From the NCBI GenBank assembly GCA_036898135.1, contig CM072517.1:61903960-61967959 (forward strand): a stretch of DNA of 64,000 bases. Reading direction: 5' to 3'. This document shows positions 32,698-42,717 of this stretch, piece after piece. The notes beneath the pieces are model-generated. The model saw only the letters and a list, made by a program, of their open reading frames with translations, made no database searches and was not told the origin of the DNA. A program made the translations under genes and the position numbers. Position 1 is the first letter of the stretch. Every line of letters begins with the position of its first letter. The DNA comes from Oncomelania hupensis. Lineage: Eukaryota; Mollusca; Gastropoda; Littorinimorpha; Pomatiopsidae.

Positions 32698-33740
32698 CCT
32701 ATCCTATCCTATTTTATCCTATCCTATCCTACCCTATCCCTTAACTCAAAGTCGTTGGGGCACAACAGATGATCGTTTAACCAGTGTACGCCATCTTTCT
32801 CTGTTCTCAGCAACCCTCATGGCTTCGTTCAATGTTAAGCTAGCGATACACGGTAAGACTAGATCTTATGATACCCGCGTATGCCGCTGCATGTCTTTGC
32901 TGATACACGGTATGTATGAGTCATAAGCCTGTCGGTAAAGGCCAAGGTTAACTAGATCTCAATAGTTGCAAAAGCAATTGTTGTTAGCGCGTGATAAATT
33001 GATGACGCTTGTTTTTCAAAACGTCATTACATTTTTTTTTTTTAAAGTAATATTAATATGCATTGCACAAATATATTATTCTTTATTTTCATATCGTTCA
33101 TTGACATGAGTCACACGACAACAAAAATCACACTGTCGGCTGTACTTACGATCCAGCAAAATATTGCAGGCTTCATGAAACCGCGCCTGTATTGATGAAA
33201 GTGCGCGGTTTCTGGTCCCTTGGTCTTTGTAGACCTGCAATGATGTGTCCCATAAGCAGCTATGTTCATGGTACAACTCAATCAAATTCCTGTTTGGTGC
33301 TTCGACAGGTCTGCCATTTTTCAGTTTGTAGGTCGCGGTTTTTCAGTGACCTTCACCTCGGAGTTCAATCAAATAGCTGTTTTGATTGGCTGTCTAACCT
33401 CCACTGTCGTTTCGCGCCGTGAAAAAACAAAACAAAACATGCTCTATCGATAAGACTTGACTACAATTCCTACTAATCCGGGAATTTCCGTGGTCATATG
33501 CGGGTATCATAAGATCTAGTCTTACCGTGTATCGCCGCCTTCAAACCAGTCCATTCTCGAATGTTGTCCTCCCACCCATTTCATGTCTCCCTCTTCTTCT
33601 GCCTCCCTGCACCGTGCCTTGCAGGATGGCTTTTGCAAGGCCTGATGCTCTGGTAACGTTTCCACACCATAGCAGTTTCCATTTCTTCACCACTGTGAGC
33701 ATGTCATCATCTTGTCCAATGATTTATGGTCTGTCTGACT
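32698..33740 (-). mobile_element. RTE-like LINE 3' fragment, split by a TIR element
   Basis: GGATA tail (minus) at 32698-32740, then the 3' coding end. Interrupted at 32843-33535, resumes with SFHFFTT-complement text and stops at 33740, where the tail of the next LINE begins. Confidence 0.8.
32843..33535. mobile_element. 693-bp element with 41-bp near-perfect inverted termini
   Basis: Left end GCGATACACGGTAAGACTAG (32843 on) is repeated inverted at 33495-33535 with one mismatch in 41. An internal degenerate copy of the terminus (GATACACGGTATG) lies near 32902. No transposase frame. Target duplication is not clean. Inserted in a LINE. Confidence 0.75.
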
Positions 33741-36700
33741 TCCTATCCTATCCTATCCTATCCCGTAACTCGGGGGTCGTAGGGGCACCACAGTTGATCG
33801 TTTAACCAGCATAAACAATCTTTCCCTGTCCTCAGCATCCCTGATTATTTCGCTAAGTGTCAAACCAGTCCATTCTCGAATGTTGTCCTCCCACCTCTTT
33901 TTCGGTCTACCTCTTCTTCTACCTTCTTGCACTGTGCCTTGCAGGATGGTCTTTGCAAGACCTGGTGATCTGGTGACGTGGCCATACCATCGGAGTTTAC
34001 GTTTTTTCACCACTGTGAGCAGGTCCTCGTGTTGTCCAATGGCTTGTGTGATGGTCTGTCGGACTTCGTCTTTGGTGATGTGCTGGGTATAGTAAATGCC
34101 CAGAAGTCTTCTGTAGCACATCATCTCCATGCTTTGTATTCTTCGTTGTAGATCTGCTGTGAGGGTCCATGTTTCGCAAGCATATATAGGAAGATGGAGA
34201 TGACAAGGGAGCGCAGCAGTTTTACCTTGGAATGTAGACTGAAGGTCCTGTCTGTCCAAATTGGCTTCAACTCGCCAGGGCAGCAGTTGTTTGTGCGATC
34301 CTGGAGAAGACTTCCTGTCGGGACCCATTGTCTGATACAATGGACCCTAAATATTTGAAGCTATGCAATGTGTTGAGGGATTGGCCTTGGACTTTGATGC
34401 CATTGGTGTTGTTGGTCATCATTTTTGTCTTCTCTGCACTTATTTCCATTCCATAGGCTCTGGAGGTGGTGTCAAGCCTCTGTACCAGCTGTTCAAGTTC
34501 TTGTTCCTCTACGGCCAATAAATCAATGTCCATCCGCAAAACGAACTTGGAGATTGCTCTTCCCCATATGCTGACTGTGCATACAGATCTGCAAGGGCAT
34601 CTGACATGATGCGCTCTAGGAAGATGTTGAAGAGAGTTGGAGAGAGTATGTATCCCTGACGCACACCGATTGTTGTTCTGAACCAGTTTCTGATGGCGCT
34701 GTTGTGGGGGACTGCACTGGTAGCCTTGTCATACAGGCTTTTGATGACTTCAATAATTTTAGGGCTGGTGTTGTACACTCTCATGGTTGCCCACAGGCCT
34801 GCATGCCAGACTCGGTCAAACGCCTTTTTGAAGTCTACGAACACATGATAGAGATGTTGTTGGTGCTGTAGGTATTTCTCGCAGATTATTCTGAGGTTGA
34901 AAATCTGTTTAATGGTACTTCGCCCTGCCCTGAATCCTGCGTGTTCTTCAGCTATGATTTGTTCAGGTTGGGGTTTTAACCTGTTGAGTATTATTTTTAG
35001 GAGGACCTTGCTGGGATGGCTGATGAGTCTGATGGTGCGGTAATTTTCACATTCCTGAATGTTACCTTTTTTGGGAAGAGTGATGACAAGCGACTGGGTC
35101 CATGGTGTAGGCCACTCCCCACTTTGCCAGATTTTGTTACAGATAATGGTGAGTGCGTCAATCATCGCTTCTCCTCCTGCTTGAAGCAGTTCAGCGGGTA
35201 TGTTGTCCATTCCCCTGACTTCGCATTCTTCAGCGATTGCACAGCTGCCTCAACTTCCTCTTGGAGAATTGGGAGGATTTCTTCTTCTTTTCTGTTCTCA
35301 GGACATGTAGAACTGATGGGTCTCCATCTGGTGTGTGGTTGGAAAGGTCAGAGCAGTACTCTGTCCATCTGTCCAAGACTTCTTGTTCTTCTGTAAGGCA
35401 TATGCCAGACTTGCTTTGGATCGTGGAGACCTTGGGCTGTTTAACACTTGTCAGCCGCTTCACATTCTGGTAGGCTTTCTTGCTGTTGTTCTTGTTAAGA
35501 CTGTTCTCTATATCCTGGCATTGATCTTCTATCCAGTTCTCCTTGCTGTGCGCATGCCTTTTCGGATGCCATTGTTGATTTTTCGGTAGGCATCAGCTCC
35601 CTGTGAGGTGTTCTTTTTCTTTTTCATCTCTCTTCGTTTATCACACAGATCCAAAAGTTCAGGTGTGATCCACAGCTTCTTCTTTGGTTGGTGCTTTCCA
35701 AGGATCTCCGTGGCGGCATCTGTCACAGCTGAGTTGACGGTGGTGGTCATGGTGTTGACATCTGCGTCACCAGCCCCCAAAATGAGCAATGGTGTAAATT
35801 TCCCTCCAAGTGTGGCCGGAAATATTTCTACCACCTCCGGGTCTTGCAGTTTGTCCAGGTTGAACTTCAGTCCAGTGCACTTTGCTGTGTTTACTCTCTT
35901 CAAGTGGAGCCGGAAAGACATCATCACGAGATCGTGGTCACTTCCGATGTCTGCTCCTGGAAAATTGCGTGTCCTGCCAATGTTGATGCTTGATCGGAAG
36001 CGTTTCTTGACCATGATGTAGTCGATCTGGTTGTAATGCTCCCCGCCAGGACTGTGCCATATCCTTCGTCTGGAATTTTGTGGAGACCAAGCGTGTTTGC
36101 CAGTGTCAGATTGTTGTATCTGGCAAACTCCAAGAGTCTCAGACCCCTGCCATTTGTGTGGCTTTTGCAGTGGGGCCCACATGTGTCTCCCCAGTTGTGG
36201 TGCGCATCTTGGCCAACCTTGGCATTCCAGTCGTCTTCCACTATGACTGTGTCCTTCTTCGGCACTTGGTCGAGGACAGCCTATAGATTTTCATAGAAAT
36301 CCTCCACTTCGCTGTCGTCATAGTCTGAGGTTGGGGCATAGGCCTGGATGATCGTGATGTTGAAAGGGGCTGCTCTCAGACGGATGGTAATGCGTCTACT
36401 GGAGACTGGGCGGTAACCCATGAGAGTGGCTATAATGTTCTTGTGGACCAAGAATCCAATGCCGTGTTCGTGCATGTCATCTCTCCCGCTGAAATAAAGC
36501 TTGTGGCCTTTGTCGGTCGTTGTTTCACCTATGCCTTTTCAGCGCAGTGGGTTCGGGCACTGATTAGAATAGAGCCAACGTTTCCCGATGTGTCGTAAGA
36601 GGCGACTAACAGAGGTGATGTCAGCACGGCATCACTGGGCGAAAGTCTTGTACACAGAAGTCACCGGCCAGGATGGAGGAACCTCATGTTACTACAGGTT

Positions 36701-37068
36701 CAACGACCACGTGCTCGGGGCCAAGGCGAGCCCCACTTTATTCGTGGATATGGGCTGTGGCCAACTGCCTGGAGAGGATTGGGCCCTGCCAGGTCTTTCT
36801 TGCCCAAGACAACTGCATGATGAATAAAACCATTTACTCCATACTTGATCGGTCGTCGCCCGGGTCATCAATGACCGCGCCTTCCGTTGGCCACAAGGAT
36901 GGAGTTGATAAGTGTGCTACTAAAGGACAACTTAACAAGATCCGCACCAGAAATAACATCGTCATAGGAACCTGGAATGTCAGGACCCTAAATGCGGGGG
37001 TAAAATTAGAAGAACTGGCCCACAAGCTGGACCACTATCGATGGAACGTTTCAGGGATCAGCAAACTG
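33741..37068 (-). mobile_element. Near full-length RTE-like LINE with 5' inversion
   Basis: The minus strand from 36541 down to the GGATA tail at 33741 contains, in order, most of the endonuclease (GHKLYFSGRDDMHEHGIGFL, IIQAYAPTSDYDDSEVEDFY, EYNVVVEDDWNAKVG-like), the linker (RREMKKKKNTSQGAD), the RT (GFRAGRSTIKQIF, FVDFKKAFDRVWHAG) and the C-terminal region. The 5' end of the same element (leader with CGTAAGAGGCGACTAAC near 36596, and the endonuclease start GTWNVRTLNAGVKLEEL) lies at 36542-37068 in the opposite orientation. Element coordinates on either side are almost contiguous. This is the classic product of twin priming. Confidence 0.85.
33753..36541 (-). pseudogene. LINE endonuclease-reverse transcriptase, several frameshifts
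   Basis: Frames 36475-36281, 36182-35529, 35463-35230, 35210-34509, 34539-34267 and 34340-33753 tile one ORF2. The RT frame keeps GVRQGYILSPTLFNIFLERI, but the FADD region near 34540 is shifted out of frame. The endonuclease retains QAYAPTSD and the VEDDWNAK strand, and SDHDLV, the catalytic Asp-His of APE-type endonucleases. Decayed. Confidence 0.8.
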
Positions 37069-37212
37069 CGCTGTCTGACTTCGTTGTTGGTGATGTCCTG
37101 GGTATAGGAAATGCCCAGAAGTCTTCTGTAGCACCTCATCTCCATGCATTGTATTATTCGTTGTAGATCTGCTGTGAGGGTCCAAGTTTCGCAAGCGTAT
37201 AGGAAGATACAT
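37069..37212 (-). mobile_element. RTE-like LINE internal fragment
   Basis: Minus strand reads the C-terminal text around ADLQRIIQCMEMRCYRRLLG. Its edge at 37212 (AGGAAGAT, then minisatellite) is identical to the edge at 44452. Confidence 0.8.
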
Positions 37213-37379
37213 CTCTGTGTTAATTAATAAGACTTCGTTATGGAACCAACAACGCATCCACTATGTGAATAAGTAATTGTTATGAATCCAAGAATACATT
37301 ACTGTGTAAACAAGTCATTGTTATGAAACCAAGAATACATCACTGTGTCAATGAATCATTGTTATGAAACCAAGAATAC
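37213..37379. repeat. About 45-bp minisatellite, block 2
   Basis: Units of the form ACATCACTGTG...GTCATTGTTATGAAACCAAG; closely matches 44453-44620. Confidence 0.85.
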
Positions 37380-38219
37380 TATCAGTAGTTGATTCAGCCC
37401 CGATGCTTGAAATCCTGATAGGTGTAACTCAGATTTGTTTATCCACGCAACCCGTTCAATCATCAACAAGTCAGGAGTCGTCGTATGAAGTTTTCCACTT
37501 TTATTCAGCACACATCAACAACTGCATACAATTGCTCAATCGCTTTTTCCACTCTACAATTCTCAACTTTGAACTTTCCACTTTTTACAACTTTCTCAAC
37601 TCTAATACAACAGCTCTCTCTACTTTCAACTCTCTCTAAAAAAACACCTTTTGAAACAGTGCGGCACTATATATATATATACTCTCTCTAAACTCCAGAA
37701 AGAGCGAGAAAACCCCCCAACGTGACACACCTCAACAAATCAGAATTAATTTAATCATCACTGTCTCACGTCAAACAACCCTATTTGGCATGGAAACTTC
37801 CATGGTTACCACTAGAACTATCCATACGCTTCGATCGATAGTAAACAACCAATTCTCGAAAATTCTCAAATAATATCGACCAACTAAAAACACCAACGTT
37901 ATACAAAGCTTCTTCTAATAACAACGCAAAATCAAATCAAAGATAAATACACTCTATTACTGCATGCGTTGCAATATAAAATGAACAGGGGTCGAATTCA
38001 TGGCCCGTTAAATTATAGGCGATGGTTAACGTTACCAACATTGGTTTGGTAACCAACAATGGTATCGTTAACCATCGTTTAGCAGATCGCTATTCATGAG
38101 CGAGTGTCCACCCATTGGTACGTAACCAAGGCTATTTTTGGGCTGTGCGGGAATATCCGTAAGGGGGCAAATTCAAGCAGCTGTTTTCCTTATTTCGTCA
38201 ACAAAATAGGCCTATAAAA

Positions 38220-38603
38220 ATGGCTGTGGCAATGGCAAAGAGAAAAGCAATTTTTTCGTACACTGAAACTAATGTTCTCCTTGAGAACGTTATAGAATTT
38301 AAACATATACTGATGGCAAGTTTATCAACTGATGTCACGAACCGCCTAAAAAACGACTGCTGGAAAAAAATCGCCGAAAGAGTGACTGCAGTTGGTGGTG
38401 CGAACCGAACAGCCGAAGACGTGAGGGAGAAGTTTTATAACCTTAAAAAAGACCATCGGAATCGTGCAGCCGCACGATTAAAGTCTGGCAATGGTGGCGT
38501 GATTAGCAAGCCTACCGACAGCATGCTGGATATAATAGTGAGCAAGGAGTGCGAGCTTTTTGTTGGGGTGAAAGGAGAGAAATCACTTTTGATCACTTTG
38601 TAG
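38220..38603 (+). CDS. Harbinger Myb/SANT-like DNA-binding protein (127 aa)
   Basis: Intact 127-codon frame from ATG 38220. After a short N-terminus (MAVAMAKRKAIFSYTETNVL) it shows the trihelix/Myb-like pattern typical of the accessory DNA-binding protein of Harbinger elements: LLENVIEFKHILMASL, NDCWKKIAERVTAVGG, NRTAEDVREKFYNLKKDHRN. The tail is short and ends after ITL. Such proteins bring the transposase to the nucleus and to the element ends. The frame may be truncated compared with family members. It is convergent with the transposase fragment, as usual for the superfamily. Confidence 0.75.
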   Translation: MAVAMAKRKAIFSYTETNVLLENVIEFKHILMASLSTDVTNRLKNDCWKKIAERVTAVGGANRTAEDVREKFYNLKKDHRNRAAARLKSGNGGVISKPTDSMLDIIVSKECELFVGVKGEKSLLITL

Positions 38604-38809
38604 TTTGTAATGTTAGGCCTACATTTTGTTTTTAGACTGAGGTTCAATTTCTGCCGATTCTGGGTAGTTTGGAACTTGAAATGTTGTCTTTATTTCGTAG
38701 GGTTGCATTACCCTACGAGTATAAACTATACAGATACACAATAAGCCTACACATCACCAGTCAAAATCCAACAACAATATTTTAATAATAATAATATTAA
38801 CCCGTTTTA

Positions 38810-39097
38810 TTAATATGACAGATTATTAAAGGTGCCAGAGGCATAAAAACAAAGAGTGAGACACACATGTAAAAGTGGTGACAAAACGCCTTGCCGATCA
38901 CACAGTTTCAGTCTGTCTACCGCGTTCGTTAACGTGATGATATCATGCCGACGAAAACGAAATTTTGATAACAGTTCCACATCATCAAATTTGTCAAGTG
39001 GATTACTTCTGTCGCGAAATACTCTCTCTCTCCTCGGAGCTCGTCTCTGTCGAAGTTGCCACCAAACGATGGCCGCCATTTTTAACCAGTGTTCCAT
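38810..39097 (-). pseudogene. Harbinger transposase N-terminal fragment
   Basis: Minus-strand frame of 95 codons with RDRSNPLDKFDDVELLSKFR and FRRHDIITLTNAVDRL, the N-terminal helical region of Harbinger transposases. It then reads LLHVCLTLCFYASGTF and ends. The DDE catalytic domain is absent, presumably lost in the internal deletion between 38603 and 38810. Confidence 0.75.
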
Positions 39098-39359
39098 TGG
39101 TTATCGGGTGGTCCCCCCTCCGTTAAAATAACCATGGTTAGCAACCGTCGTTAACTCTGCTAAGGCCTCATGAATTTAAAATTTCCAGCTTAACCAACGT
39201 CGTTAATTTTACCAACATTGGTTAAGCCTTAACCAACGGTCATGAATACCACCCCAGATCTATCGCGCGCGTCACACACGCAAGCCTACCATTGCACGCG
39301 CTTCACACATAATATCGTGCGCATTTCACACGCACCATCATGCGCGTCTCAACGTAACA

Positions 39360-39481
39360 CAGTCTACCAAGTAGAGGTAAACGGGAGAGCCCGATACCAC
39401 CACATCAATCTCCTCAAGAAATACACGGGCCGACCAGCGACCCCCAGCACTCACAACTTGCTAGCCATCGCCATCGCATAA
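39360..39481 (+). pseudogene. Integrase C-terminal tail
   Basis: Reads VYQVEVNGRARYHHINLLKK then YTGRPATPSTHNLLA and ends at TAA 39479-39481. The HHINLLKKY motif is characteristic of the integrase C-terminus of gypsy-type elements. The catalytic core is missing, cut by the LTR. It is in the same frame as the RT start at 39494, separated only by the stop and four codons. Confidence 0.65.
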
Positions 39482-39493
39482 GAAGGAGAAAGC

Positions 39494-40858
39494 ATGGAGA
39501 CCAATGCAGTAGAGTATCCCCTGCACTCCAAAGAAACCCACAAAGACGTGATACTCAACGGAGACCTAGCCGCCAAACAGCAACAGCAAGTACTACAGGC
39601 CATTCGACATCATCAGACTGTGCTCACAGACCGACCAGGGAGGACAGACCTCGTCGAAGTAACCTTAACGGTGACCGACCCAACACCCGTCCGCCAGAAA
39701 CTCTACCCGATGCCACTGTCGCAGCAGCGAGCCATCAAGGAAGAGATAGACACCTTACTGGCAGCCGGAATCATCTCAGTGTCTACTTCACCCTACAGTG
39801 CAGGCACGGTATTGTTGCGAAAACCCAACGGAGAGCATCGACTGTGCATAGACTTCAGACTGTTGAATGCCGTAACGCAGTTCCAGCCAGATCCACTCCC
39901 GGACCAGACAGACCTATTTGCCAAGCTACAGCGAGCGAAGTACTTCTCACGCATCGACCTCAACAAAGGATACTATCATATACCAGTACAACCGCAAGTC
40001 CGAAAGTACCTAGCGTTTAGCACTATGAAAGGACACTTCGAGTTCAATGTACTTCCATTCGGCCTCCACAACGCACCCAGCATCTTCAGCGCCATGATGC
40101 GGAAACTCCTGGCACCCCTGAGCAGCGAGCACCAACACGCGTTTATGGACGACATCCTCATCGCATCACCTACGTGGGAGGAACATGTCACGCTCCTACA
40201 ACAACTACTCGCCCGCCTCAGAGACACTGGATTGACGGCAAGACCCACCAAGTGTCAGATTGGATTCACGGAATTAGAATTCCTGGGACACACCATAAGT
40301 CAAGATAACCTGCGACCGGTAGAAAAGACCGTGAAACGCCTACTCGACGCTCCTAGGCCCAAGACCAAAAAGGAAGTGCAGTCGTTTCTAGGACTCTGCG
40401 GCTTCTACCAGAAGTTCATCCCCAACTACAACAGCATCGCCGTGCCACTGACAAATGGAACCCGGAAAATCGCCCCGGACAAAGTCGTATGGACAGCAGA
40501 ATGCAAGACAGCATTCCAAACACTCAAGGACAAAATGACATCGGCGCCAGTACTCCACCTACCCGATTTGACTCAGCCCTTCGTTCTTCGCACCGACGCC
40601 AGTGACTTAGGACTCGGAGCAGTACTGCTACAGCGCGACCCCAAGAATGCAGATACGCTATTCCCTGTCGCCTACGCCAGCAGAAAACTGAGACCAGCCG
40701 AAACCCACTACGCCACGTCGGAGAAGGAATGCCTTGGACTAGTCTGGGCCATACAGAAATTTCAACTCTACCTGTATGGGACCCACTTCACAGTACAGGT
40801 TGACCATCAATCACTATCGTTCCTGGCCGCCTTCAAATCCTTGAACTCTCTCGCCTGA
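39494..40858 (+). CDS. pol: Gypsy-type reverse transcriptase-RNase H (454 aa, C-terminally frameshifted)
   Basis: Open frame from ATG 39494. N-terminal spacer (DRPGRTDLVEVTL, VRQKLYPMPLSQQ) leads into RT with AGIISVSTSPYSAG, HRLCIDFRLLNAVT, FSRIDLNKGYYHIPV, FNVLPFGLHNAPS and the catalytic FMDD at residues 217-220 (40142-40153). The thumb reads FLGHTISQDNLRP and SFLGLCGFYQKFIPNY. RNase H follows with LRTDASDLGLGAVL and YATSEKECLGLVWAI. Near 40845 a 2-base gain in a CT run shifts the frame and stops it at 40858. The expected continuation (YIPGKENHGADYLSR) is read in another frame to 41029. Otherwise the frame is clean, so the copy is fairly young. Confidence 0.85.
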   Translation: METNAVEYPLHSKETHKDVILNGDLAAKQQQQVLQAIRHHQTVLTDRPGRTDLVEVTLTVTDPTPVRQKLYPMPLSQQRAIKEEIDTLLAAGIISVSTSPYSAGTVLLRKPNGEHRLCIDFRLLNAVTQFQPDPLPDQTDLFAKLQRAKYFSRIDLNKGYYHIPVQPQVRKYLAFSTMKGHFEFNVLPFGLHNAPSIFSAMMRKLLAPLSSEHQHAFMDDILIASPTWEEHVTLLQQLLARLRDTGLTARPTKCQIGFTELEFLGHTISQDNLRPVEKTVKRLLDAPRPKTKKEVQSFLGLCGFYQKFIPNYNSIAVPLTNGTRKIAPDKVVWTAECKTAFQTLKDKMTSAPVLHLPDLTQPFVLRTDASDLGLGAVLLQRDPKNADTLFPVAYASRKLRPAETHYATSEKECLGLVWAIQKFQLYLYGTHFTVQVDHQSLSFLAAFKSLNSLA

Positions 40859-41029
40859 TGCGATGGGCACTCACCCTTCAGGCATACTCATTCCAAATCG
40901 AGTACATCCCCGGCAAAGAGAACCACGGAGCCGACTACCTCAGTCGCCATCTCGTGGAGGACACAGCCGCTGTCGCCAACCCAACACAACTAAGGGCCAC
41001 AGCACCAGAATTCGTCCCCGTCCAGTAAA

Positions 41030-41195
41030 ACCCTGTCACTATTGTCCATAGCTACCTGTCACAACATTGCAGCTCAGGTAGAGCAACTTAACTAGTTTGT
41101 AAATAGGACCCTAGGATAGTACAGTGATAAACTAAGCTCTGTAGTAGAAAAAGGTCGAATCCAGTAGTCATCGCCTTTTTTCAGTTGAGGGAGCC
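41030..41195 (+). other. Untranslated stretch and polypurine tract before the 3' LTR
   Basis: After the stop near 41029 there is no coding. GTTGAGGGAGCC ends at 41195, immediately before TGTCAC, and is the likely plus-strand primer. Confidence 0.55.
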
Positions 41196-42717
41196 TGTCA
41201 CAAGCAGACCCGTTTACCCCGCGCTATTTGAGCTTTTGCTTGTTTAGCAATAGTAAAACTTAGAAGGTTACTGTAGTCTATCGCAGACGATTAAGGTCTA
41301 ACTGATGTGTACACACACACTGCGAGCTGACGCGAGCCGTTTAGTGACATCATCGCGGTCTACGATCGAGTTTTGAACTTTATATCCACTTAGATTGTTT
41401 CAGCCAATCGGGACACAGGTAGAGGGTTAGAACCAGTTCTGGCTGATTCAGTCCAAGCCTAGTATAGGTCAGTTGTGTGGAAAGCTCTGAGCAGTACACA
41501 GTTACCCTCGAGCAGAGAAATATCTCCACTGATAGAACAGGGAAGCAGTGTTTGTTGAATTTTTGAATTCAATCAAGTAGCCACAGGCCTGACATTGTCA
41601 AACAGGTAAATGAACATACTTCTGTTTCATCGTGATGTATTTATATTATTGTTTAAATTATGTTTGTGGAATTTGCTATGTATAGAATTTAACTGTTAGT
41701 CCGAATTTGCCTTACTATGTGGCGAAGCCGAACACGTGTCAAGCACGACCGGTTTTGACGCCATGTTGTATACCTGACGAAACCACTGTTGTTTAACCTA
41801 TATGTATGCTTGCAGACCAGTAGCTGTACCAGTGAATGTTTATAATAGTATTAATTCTTTATGTGTATAGTTAGCCACGATTTATAGTTATGTATGTATA
41901 GGAAATTAGAGTGGAGATTCCAGTGGACCACGGACCTAGCAGAATGTTCGTCGCTTATGTATAGAGATGTGGAGCTATCACTGAGGGCTACTTTGGCTTT
42001 CAATGAGACGCTCTGCTCAGACCTATTATTCAGGGTTGTGCAGAATTTCGTCTCATATGTTACAGATGAGCAGGCAGGATATCGTGAGCCCAATTCAACA
42101 GAAGAGCAGAACCTAATCTACGATTCGAGTTGGCTGCCGAGGCATCTACAGCATCGTGCGCAGACAGCCTCAAACGTCGTACCAAAAGTCAAAGACTACA
42201 CGACGACCCAGCATGTACCAGACGCTACCTCAACGCAGTGCTTCAAACACGCAATACTTCAGTTAAGTGCCCAGGAAACAGTGCACTAAAACTGTAGCAA
42301 AAGGACCACAGTACTCCACTCTTCATGAACACTAGTATCCAGTGCCCTATGAAGAATAAGTAGCTGCCTAGACTATCAGCGAGCGAACCATTCGCATTGA
42401 CAATTGAACTTTTAAGTTAGATTCGTACTTCGAAGATCGTGTATAGAGTAGAAGAAATAAATGTGTGATTTTGACTGTTATCAAGTGGCTGGACTACATA
42501 TGATTCATAGCCGTGTGAAAGCTAGTGTGACAGTGATCTACTTTTACCATTTTTCTATCTATTTCTGTACTCCAGCCTTAACACAGACCGAGCTAAACAA
42601 ATAAATGTATTAAAGTAATTCACCGGGTGACTCACTAGCGGTCCTACATAGAATAGACGTGAGGGTTGCAGCATTCCATTGTGCAGAGCCCAGCAACAAT
42701 TAAAAAAAAACGTTACA
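41196..42717 (+). repeat. Family-B-type 3' LTR (1522 bp)
   Basis: TGTCAC at 41196, ending CGTTACA at 42717 (eroded from GTCACA). Colinear with 12569-14070 but diverged, so a subfamily. Confidence 0.8.

Larger units (their letters stand above)
37989..39254. mobile_element. PIF/Harbinger DNA transposon, internally deleted (1266 bp)
   Basis: Imperfect terminal inverted repeats (GGGTCGAATTCATGGCC at the left, GGGTGGTATTCATGACC read inward from the right), 3-bp CAG target duplications (37986-37988, 39255-39257), and two PIF/Harbinger-type proteins: a Myb/SANT-like protein on the plus strand and the N-terminus of a transposase on the minus strand. Confidence 0.85.
37380..39359 (-). mobile_element. 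Family-A LTR, reverse, 3' terminus missing, carrying a Harbinger element
   Basis: LTR sequence occupies 37380-37988 and 39255-39359; the 5' terminus on the minus strand is TGTTACGTT at 39359. The 3' end stops at CTACTGATA, exactly as in the copy at 21399. Confidence 0.85.
39360..42717 (+). mobile_element. 3' half of a Gmr1-like Ty3/gypsy element with family-B-type LTR
   Basis: Contains an integrase C-terminal tail, then RT-RNase H, then an untranslated stretch, a polypurine GTTGAGGGAG just before 41196, and a 3' LTR of family-B type. The 5' half was lost at the family-A LTR junction (39359). Integrase before RT is the order described for the Gmr1 group. Confidence 0.7.
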
